A DNA stretch of 42,154 bases from an uncultured Cryomorphaceae bacterium. Lineage in GTDB: Bacteria; Bacteroidota; Bacteroidia; Flavobacteriales; UBA7430. Within the stretch, counting starts at the first letter, position 1. Every line of letters begins with the position of its first letter. The DNA is taken from the NCBI GenBank assembly GCA_902551855.1, contig CACDER010000007.1, positions 1 to 42,154 of the forward strand, read 5' to 3'. Below the pieces are notes generated by a model. It made no database searches. It had not been told where the DNA came from and was given only the letters and a program-made list of their open reading frames with translations. Of the stretch, positions 37,067 through 42,154 are shown piece by piece. A program made the position numbers and the translations under genes.

Positions 37067-38434
37067 ATGAGATTAGCATTAATTACATTTTTTTTCATTT
37101 CACAAAATATTTTTTCACAACAATTAAAAATTTCGGGAGAAATTGTTGGTTTAGAAAATAGCGACGTAATATTTGGATATTACTATGGAGAAAAACAATA
37201 TATAAAAGATACTATTTCTTGCATTAATGGAAAGTTTGTTATTTCATCCAGAGATAATGTTGACAAGGGAGTTTATTTTATTCTTTTAAATGACAATCAA
37301 AATTTTCAAATTTTGATAAATGAAGATCTAATATTTAGTTTTAAAACAAATATAAGTGAAATAATTTCTGAGATGAAATTTATAAATTCCGATGAAAATT
37401 CAAAGTTTTATGAGTTTCAAAAATTTACATCTAAAAAAAATTATGAAGTTTTACCATTAAAAAATAAACTAGAAGCTATTACAAAAGATGATTCAGAATA
37501 TTCAGAAATTTTTGATAAAATTGAAAAAATTAATCTAGAAGTTATTAATTTTAAAAACAATTTTATTGAAAAAAACTTAAATAGTTTTTTTGTAAAACTA
37601 CTCAAATCAAACGAACAAATAACAATACCTCAAGATTTTCAAACTGATGAAAAATCAAAATATTTCTATTTTATAAATAATTTTTGGAATAACTTTGATC
37701 TTTCAGATTCTAGAATGTTATTTACTCCAATTTTTCATAGTCGATTAGAAGATTATATCAGTAAATACACTCCTCAAATTCCTGACTCAATTAATAAATA
37801 TCTAGATATTTTATTGTCAAAAGTTCGAGCTTCAGACAAATTATTTGAATACATAATTAACTGGTCAACATATAAATATGAGTCATCAAAAATCATGGGA
37901 CATGATGCAATTTTTGTCCATATTGTATATAAATACTTTATGACAGGACAGGTCAATTGGATAGACGATGTGAAGCTAACAAATATAATTGATAAAGCGA
38001 TGAGATTAAATCCAAATTTAATTGGAAAAAAAGCTCCATTTTTAAAATTAAAAAATGAATATGATGAATATAAAGACTTACACAAAATCACTTCTGATTA
38101 TACAGTACTATCTTTTTATGATCCAGATTGTGGGCATTGTAAAAAAGAAATTCCTAAAATTAAAAAAATAACTGATAAATTCAGCAGAAAAGTAGTTCAA
38201 GTTTATGCTGTTTGTACAGAATTTGATTCTACAATATGGAGGCAATTCATAAAAAAAAATGAACTTGAAAAATGGATAAATGTAATCGATATTGAAAATC
38301 AATCAAATTTTAGAAGAAAGTATAATATTATGGGAACGCCAAGGTTATATTTATTGGATAAAAATAAAGTTATAATAGCAAAGCAGATAGATTCATCAAC
38401 TCTTGAAGAAATTCTAAATAAAAGAATTAACTAA
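37067..38434 (+). CDS. secreted TlpA-like thioredoxin-fold protein
   Basis: This 455-residue protein has a signal peptide (residues 1-17, ending NIFSQ) and an N-terminal beta domain resembling DUF4369 (LKISGEIVGLENSDVIFGYY). A helical middle region of DUF5106 type (about residues 110-310) follows, then a C-terminal thioredoxin fold with the redox motif DCGHC (Cys355/Cys358) and a cis-Pro in MGTPRLYL. It should act in the periplasm in thiol-disulfide exchange. The CGHC motif is the one seen in protein disulfide isomerase, but direction and partner are unknown. A single-gene plus unit; it ends one base from the convergent ferritin gene. Confidence 0.85.
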   Translation: MRLALITFFFISQNIFSQQLKISGEIVGLENSDVIFGYYYGEKQYIKDTISCINGKFVISSRDNVDKGVYFILLNDNQNFQILINEDLIFSFKTNISEIISEMKFINSDENSKFYEFQKFTSKKNYEVLPLKNKLEAITKDDSEYSEIFDKIEKINLEVINFKNNFIEKNLNSFFVKLLKSNEQITIPQDFQTDEKSKYFYFINNFWNNFDLSDSRMLFTPIFHSRLEDYISKYTPQIPDSINKYLDILLSKVRASDKLFEYIINWSTYKYESSKIMGHDAIFVHIVYKYFMTGQVNWIDDVKLTNIIDKAMRLNPNLIGKKAPFLKLKNEYDEYKDLHKITSDYTVLSFYDPDCGHCKKEIPKIKKITDKFSRKVVQVYAVCTEFDSTIWRQFIKKNELEKWINVIDIENQSNFRRKYNIMGTPRLYLLDKNKVIIAKQIDSSTLEEILNKRIN

Positions 38435-38435
38435 A

Positions 38436-38933
38436 TCATTCATCAGAAGGAAATTTCTCTAGATCGCGATCAAATAAATACAGTCCACCTTTATCATCTC
38501 CAATTAATTTTAACTTGTCTAATATAGTTCTTGCAAGAGCTTCTTCTTCAATTTGCTCAGCAACATACCATTGAAGAAAATTATGCGTAGTATAATCCTT
38601 GTGTTTTAAACATATATCAACAAGACTATTTATCATATTACTGATTTCAACTTCGTGATCTAAGAAATCTTTAAAAACATGAGCTAGACAATCAAAAACC
38701 TTTAAAGGCTGGGGTATTGAAGGTATCAAGGCATGACCACCTCTTTCGTTAATATATTTAATTAATTTTAACATGTGTTCACGTTCTTCATCAGAATGAA
38801 GGTAAAAAAACTTAGCAACACCAGCGTAACCTTTAGTTTCAGCCCAAGAGGCCATTGAGAGATATAAATGAGAGGATTTTGCTTCTGCAAAAATCTGTTC
38901 ATTTATTTTTATTTCAATTTCTTTTAAAATCAT
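38436..38933 (-). CDS. ftnA: non-heme ferritin
   Basis: This 165-residue ferritin stores iron in a 24-mer shell. All ferroxidase residues of the bacterial FtnA type are present at the same numbering: Glu17, Glu50, His53, Glu94, Glu126, Gln127 and Glu130. LHSDEEREHMLKLI and QWYVAEQIEEEA are the diagnostic segments. No Met ligand for haem is evident, so it is not a bacterioferritin. It has 75 bp upstream before the aminotransferase stop, enough for its own promoter, but I find no exact TAnnTTTG there. I see no Fur-like box. Confidence 0.95.
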   Translation of the reverse strand: MILKEIEIKINEQIFAEAKSSHLYLSMASWAETKGYAGVAKFFYLHSDEEREHMLKLIKYINERGGHALIPSIPQPLKVFDCLAHVFKDFLDHEVEISNMINSLVDICLKHKDYTTHNFLQWYVAEQIEEEALARTILDKLKLIGDDKGGLYLFDRDLEKFPSDE

Positions 38934-39008
38934 TTTTTTCAGTAAAATTAACTAATAAATTCCTAAAATTTTAGCAAAAATGTAATTTATAGGTAGTTTA
39001 TATTTAGA

Positions 39009-40196
39009 CTAATTATAATTAAGATCATTCAATATTTGTTTAATTATTAAAATTGATTTTTTAATCTCTAAAATCGAAATAGTAAGTGGCGGAGAAATTC
39101 TTACAGATGTTTTGTTCATTAAAAAGAAGAAAGTAATAATTCCTTTCTCTAAACCCATTTTAACAAATTTTCTACATAAAATTTCACTTTCTAGTTCAAT
39201 AGCCAACATTAATCCCTTTCCTCGAATTTTTTTTATTAAAGGATGTTTTAAACCTTCTCTATATATTTTCTCTTTTTCAGGAATTTGGGAAATTATATTT
39301 GAATTCACTAATTCTTTGACTGTAGCTAAGGCTGCAACACACCCAATTGGATGACCTCCAAATGTAGTAATATGTCCTAATTGAGGATTATTGCTCAAAG
39401 ATTTCATAATTTTTTTTGACGAGCAAAATGCACCAATAGACATTCCACCACCCATACCTTTTGAAATACAAAGAATATCAGGTATTACATTATAAGATTC
39501 AAAACCAAAAAAATTTCCAGTTCTTCCAAAACCAGTTTGAATTTCATCAAATATTAACAAAGTTTTTGTTTCATTACATTTATTTCTAATTGCATTTAAA
39601 TAATCATCTTTGGGAGTTATAAAACCAGAAGCTCCCTGTATTGGCTCAATAACAACTGCAGCAGTTTTTTTTGAAATTTTTGAAATTGATGTAAAATCAT
39701 TATAGTTAATTTGGTTACAATCAGATATTAGAGGTTTATATTTTTTTTTAAAATTTTCGTCACCCATGATACTTAGTGCTCCACTTGTACTCCCATAATA
39801 AGAATTTTTAAATGATATAATTTCTGATCTACCAGTATATCTTTTAGCTAGTTTGATAGATGCTTCAATCGACTCTACTCCAGAATTAACAAAATAAATG
39901 TTATCAAAATTTGATGGTAATAAACTTAATATACTCTTAGCTAAATATATTTGAGGGTCTTGAATGAATTCGCCATAAACCATTACATGAAGATATTTAT
40001 CACATTGTTTTTTAATAGCACTTATAACTTTTGGGTGACAATGACCAAGAGTACATGCAGAAACCCCGGCAACTAAATCAAGGTATTTTTTACCATTTTT
40101 GTCTTTAATGTAGGAACCTTTTGCAGATTTTACATGAATTGACAACGGATTTGTATTTGTTTGAGCTATATGATTTAAAAAAAAACTCTTGAGCAT
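39009..40196 (-). CDS. class III PLP-dependent aminotransferase
   Basis: This 395-residue protein belongs to the acetylornithine/ornithine/4-aminobutyrate aminotransferase group. YLDLVAGVSACTLGHCHPKV at the N-terminus, FVNSGVESIEASIKLA (phosphate-binding), the cofactor Asp217 in LLIFDEIQTGFGRTG, and the PLP-binding Lys246 in ISKGMGGGMSIGAF are all present. The amino donor cannot be told. ArgD-like lysine/ornithine activity is possible, but no arginine gene is nearby, so I give no symbol. It starts 7 nt after the deoxynucleoside kinase stop and is probably co-transcribed with it. Confidence 0.9.
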   Translation of the reverse strand: MLKSFFLNHIAQTNTNPLSIHVKSAKGSYIKDKNGKKYLDLVAGVSACTLGHCHPKVISAIKKQCDKYLHVMVYGEFIQDPQIYLAKSILSLLPSNFDNIYFVNSGVESIEASIKLAKRYTGRSEIISFKNSYYGSTSGALSIMGDENFKKKYKPLISDCNQINYNDFTSISKISKKTAAVVIEPIQGASGFITPKDDYLNAIRNKCNETKTLLIFDEIQTGFGRTGNFFGFESYNVIPDILCISKGMGGGMSIGAFCSSKKIMKSLSNNPQLGHITTFGGHPIGCVAALATVKELVNSNIISQIPEKEKIYREGLKHPLIKKIRGKGLMLAIELESEILCRKFVKMGLEKGIITFFFLMNKTSVRISPPLTISILEIKKSILIIKQILNDLNYN

Positions 40197-40203
40197 CTAA
40201 AGA

Positions 40204-40818
40204 TTAAAATAAACCATTAATTTCAGTATTAACTTTATTAACTATAAAACTCACATCATCTTCATTTTTGGTGAAATCAATATTATCTGTATCAATAATT
40301 AATAATTTCCCTAGAGAATATTCCGATATCCATGCTTCATATCTCTCATTTAATCTATTTAAATAGTCAATTCTTATACTTGACTCATAATCCCTTCCTC
40401 TTGTTTGGATTTGCTTTACTAAAGTAGGAACTGAAGCTCTAAGATATATTAATAAATCAGGTGGGTTAACAAATGATGCCATTAGTTGAAACAAACTTGA
40501 ATAGTTATTAAAATCCCTTGCATTCATTAAACCCATAGAATGTAAATTAGGTGCAAAAATATGGGCATCTTCATAGATGGTTCTATCTTGAATTATATTT
40601 TTTCCGCTGTTTTGAATCTCTTTTAACTGACCAAATCTGCTATTCAAAAAATAAATTTGAAGATTAAAAGCCCATCTTTGCATGTCAGTATAAAAATTAT
40701 CCAAATATGGATTATCTTCAACTGATTCATAATGAGGTTGCCAATTGAAGTTTTTTGCCAAAACTTTTGTCAAAGTAGTTTTTCCAACTCCAATATTTCC
40801 TGATACTGCTATATGCAT
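40204..40818 (-). CDS. deoxynucleoside kinase
   Basis: This 204-residue protein is a dNK/dGK-dAK-type deoxyribonucleoside kinase, which salvages deoxynucleosides to monophosphates. The P-loop is GNIGVGKTT (residues 7-15), the probable catalytic base is Glu31 (HYESVEDNPYLD) and the DRTIYED motif is at 78-84. The lid motif RGRDYE and the helix YLNRLNERYEAWI complete the family pattern. Substrate preference is not clear. Adjacent genes (aminotransferase 7 nt downstream, GH3-like gene 54 nt upstream) share the strand. Confidence 0.93.
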   Translation of the reverse strand: MHIAVSGNIGVGKTTLTKVLAKNFNWQPHYESVEDNPYLDNFYTDMQRWAFNLQIYFLNSRFGQLKEIQNSGKNIIQDRTIYEDAHIFAPNLHSMGLMNARDFNNYSSLFQLMASFVNPPDLLIYLRASVPTLVKQIQTRGRDYESSIRIDYLNRLNERYEAWISEYSLGKLLIIDTDNIDFTKNEDDVSFIVNKVNTEINGLF

Positions 40819-40872
40819 TTTTTTTATTTTAATCCAACTAATTTACAATTTTAGATCATTAATATCAAAATT

Positions 40873-42154
40873 TTATTTACTGTTCAATTTAATTAATTGA
40901 TCTATATAATTTCTGTTTGATGATAATCTTGGAATTTTATTCTGACCGCCTAATTTATTCTTAGATTTTAACCAATCAAAAAAAAGATTTTTTCTTGCTA
41001 AATGAACTTTAGGTAATGATATTATCAAATTTTTACTCCTTTTTGCTTCATAATCTGAATTTAGACTTTTTAATTTATTATCCAGATACCTGGTAAAAGC
41101 ATCTAAATTTTCCGGATTATCAGAGAATTCAATAATCCATTCATGATATCCATTTGTTTTTTCAAAACTAAAATTTGGAGCTACAGTGTAATCTAAAACA
41201 TTAAGATTAAATTTTTTAGATGATAACTCAACAGCTTTATCAGTATTGTGAACCATTAATTCTTCACCAAAAGTGTTAATAAACTGTCTTGTTCTACCCT
41301 TAATGATAAATCTGAAAGGATTTAGTTTAGTAAACTCAATTATATCTCCAATAATATATCTCCACAATCCAGAATTTGTTGTTATAACCAAAACATAATC
41401 AATACCTCTTCTAACCTCTGACAAATCAATAGTGTAATTTAATAAATTTTGATTATTTAGATACATAAAATAATGTTCCATAGAAATAAATTCATAAAAG
41501 ATACCATGATTAGTTAATAAAACCATATCATTAAATAATTTTTTATCTTGAAAACCAAAAAAACCCTCTGAGGCATTATATGTATTAACATATTTCAACT
41601 TATAATTTGATAAATAATCAAACTGTTTTTTATACGGAGCAAATTCAATTCCACCATGAATAAATAGTTCAAGGTTAGGCCATATTTCAGTAATTTTCTT
41701 TTTATTGGTTTTCTGAAGTACTTTATTAAAAAAAAATAAAATCCATGACGGCACTCCAACAACTGAAGTTATATTTTTATTTATTGAACTTTCAATCATT
41801 TTATCTACTTTAATTTCCCAATCTTTGATTAACATTATATTATTTTTCGGTAATTTGAATAATGAGGTCCACAATGGTAAATTTTTTGCTAATATTGCTG
41901 ATAAATCTCCTTCAATAAAATTTCTTTCTATTACATTTAAACTACCTACAAATATTAAACATTTTCCAAAAAATAATTTTTTAAAATTCATATTTTTGAA
42001 AATTGTAATTATAAGATCTTTACTTGCTTTTTTATGACAATCATTGATTGCCTCATAACTCAACGGAATATATTTACTTTTAGAATCTGTAGTTCCAGAC
42101 GAAATTGCAAAATTATTAATATTTGAATACCATAATACTCTCTGTTTTCCATTT
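40873..42154 (-). CDS. GH3-family acyl-adenylating protein (partial, N-terminus outside window)
   Basis: The frame stays open to the right edge, so the gene is truncated at its 5' end; 426 codons are visible. An apparent TTG start at 42063 is internal: further upstream codons read WYSNINNFAISSGTTDSKSK, the GH3 ATP-binding signature (SSGTT). Later GH3 segments are HGGIEFAPYKKQF, NTYNASEGFFGFQD, LLTNHGIFYEFI and a glycine/aromatic SGLWRYIIGDIIEF motif. Plant GH3 enzymes link amino acids to hormone acids through an acyl-adenylate. The bacterial members are common in Bacteroidota and their substrates are largely unknown. The stop lies 54 nt before the deoxynucleoside kinase gene. Confidence 0.88.
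   Translation of the reverse strand, partial: NGKQRVLWYSNINNFAISSGTTDSKSKYIPLSYEAINDCHKKASKDLIITIFKNMNFKKLFFGKCLIFVGSLNVIERNFIEGDLSAILAKNLPLWTSLFKLPKNNIMLIKDWEIKVDKMIESSINKNITSVVGVPSWILFFFNKVLQKTNKKKITEIWPNLELFIHGGIEFAPYKKQFDYLSNYKLKYVNTYNASEGFFGFQDKKLFNDMVLLTNHGIFYEFISMEHYFMYLNNQNLLNYTIDLSEVRRGIDYVLVITTNSGLWRYIIGDIIEFTKLNPFRFIIKGRTRQFINTFGEELMVHNTDKAVELSSKKFNLNVLDYTVAPNFSFEKTNGYHEWIIEFSDNPENLDAFTRYLDNKLKSLNSDYEAKRSKNLIISLPKVHLARKNLFFDWLKSKNKLGGQNKIPRLSSNRNYIDQLIKLNSK

Noticed and set aside
38407-38458. Inverted repeat AGAAATT/AATTTCT around the thioredoxin/ferritin junction
   Set aside because: The 38-nt loop makes a terminator hairpin unlikely.
40873-42154. Auxin-related function from the GH3 family name
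   Set aside because: The name comes from plants; bacterial members are not tied to auxin and nothing here supports it.
1-42154. tRNA genes, CRISPR arrays, insertion sequences, prophage or attachment sites
   Set aside because: No cloverleaf-like T-loop sequence, spaced repeats, transposase or integrase was seen; the small gaps between genes leave little room for any of them.

Overview
The window is a dense, very AT-rich stretch of ordinary chromosome from a member of the Bacteroidota, most likely a small-genome marine-type member of the order Flavobacteriales. The lineage call rests on several independent cues: a type IX secretion (T9SS) C-terminal sorting domain, TAnnTTTG-type promoter boxes with no clear Shine-Dalgarno sequences, a LysM/periplasmic-binding fusion protein, a TPR plus outer-membrane-barrel pair, a cyclophilin-FKBP fusion, a GH3-family protein, and a DUF4369-like thioredoxin protein. 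By eye G+C is around a quarter. Coding density is extreme: no gap between genes exceeds about 140 bp, most operon neighbours overlap by 1-11 bp, and all six convergent gene pairs overlap or are separated by one base. I see no tRNA, rRNA, CRISPR array, insertion sequence, prophage or integration site.

Layout. 1-936: the tail of an HsdR-N-like protein and an alpha/beta hydrolase (+). 929-7072: an envelope block (-) with a 1000-residue TPR protein, an outer-membrane beta-barrel and a LysM/periplasmic-binding protein. 7199-8716: a TSUP-family permease abutting a SAM methyltransferase (+). 8701-12209 (-): a lipoprotein, then dnaK, a small lipoprotein starting 3 nt after dnaK. 12263-14902 (+): a secreted coiled-coil protein, panB and an RluA-family pseudouridine synthase. 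14899-20920 (-): a four-gene unit with an unrecognised helical plus OB-like protein, an RlmL-like rRNA methyltransferase, PriA and an NAD-dependent epimerase. 21017-28357 (+): DUF349 protein, uvrB, sppA, a queuosine-precursor transporter and a C1-family peptidase. 28349-28768 (-): ndk. 28849-35198 (+): a DHH phosphoesterase, the cyclophilin-FKBP lipoprotein, a PhoD-like protein lacking its active-site residues, and a T9SS-exported sortilin-like propeller protein. 35200-36995 (-): S4 protein and prfC. 37067-38434 (+): thioredoxin-like envelope protein. 38436-42154 (-): ferritin, class III aminotransferase, deoxynucleoside kinase and a GH3-family protein cut by the right edge.

Most genes are housekeeping (replication restart, repair, chaperone, translation, pantothenate, nucleotide pools, iron storage) interleaved with envelope and secreted proteins. 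No defence island, biosynthetic cluster or mobile system is present. The observations most worth a second look are the PhoD-like pseudoenzyme paired with a T9SS protein, the 484-residue protein coupled to rlmL-like and priA genes, the repeat-bearing dnaK upstream region with an in-frame lipoprotein behind dnaK, and the absence of any space for terminators between convergent genes.
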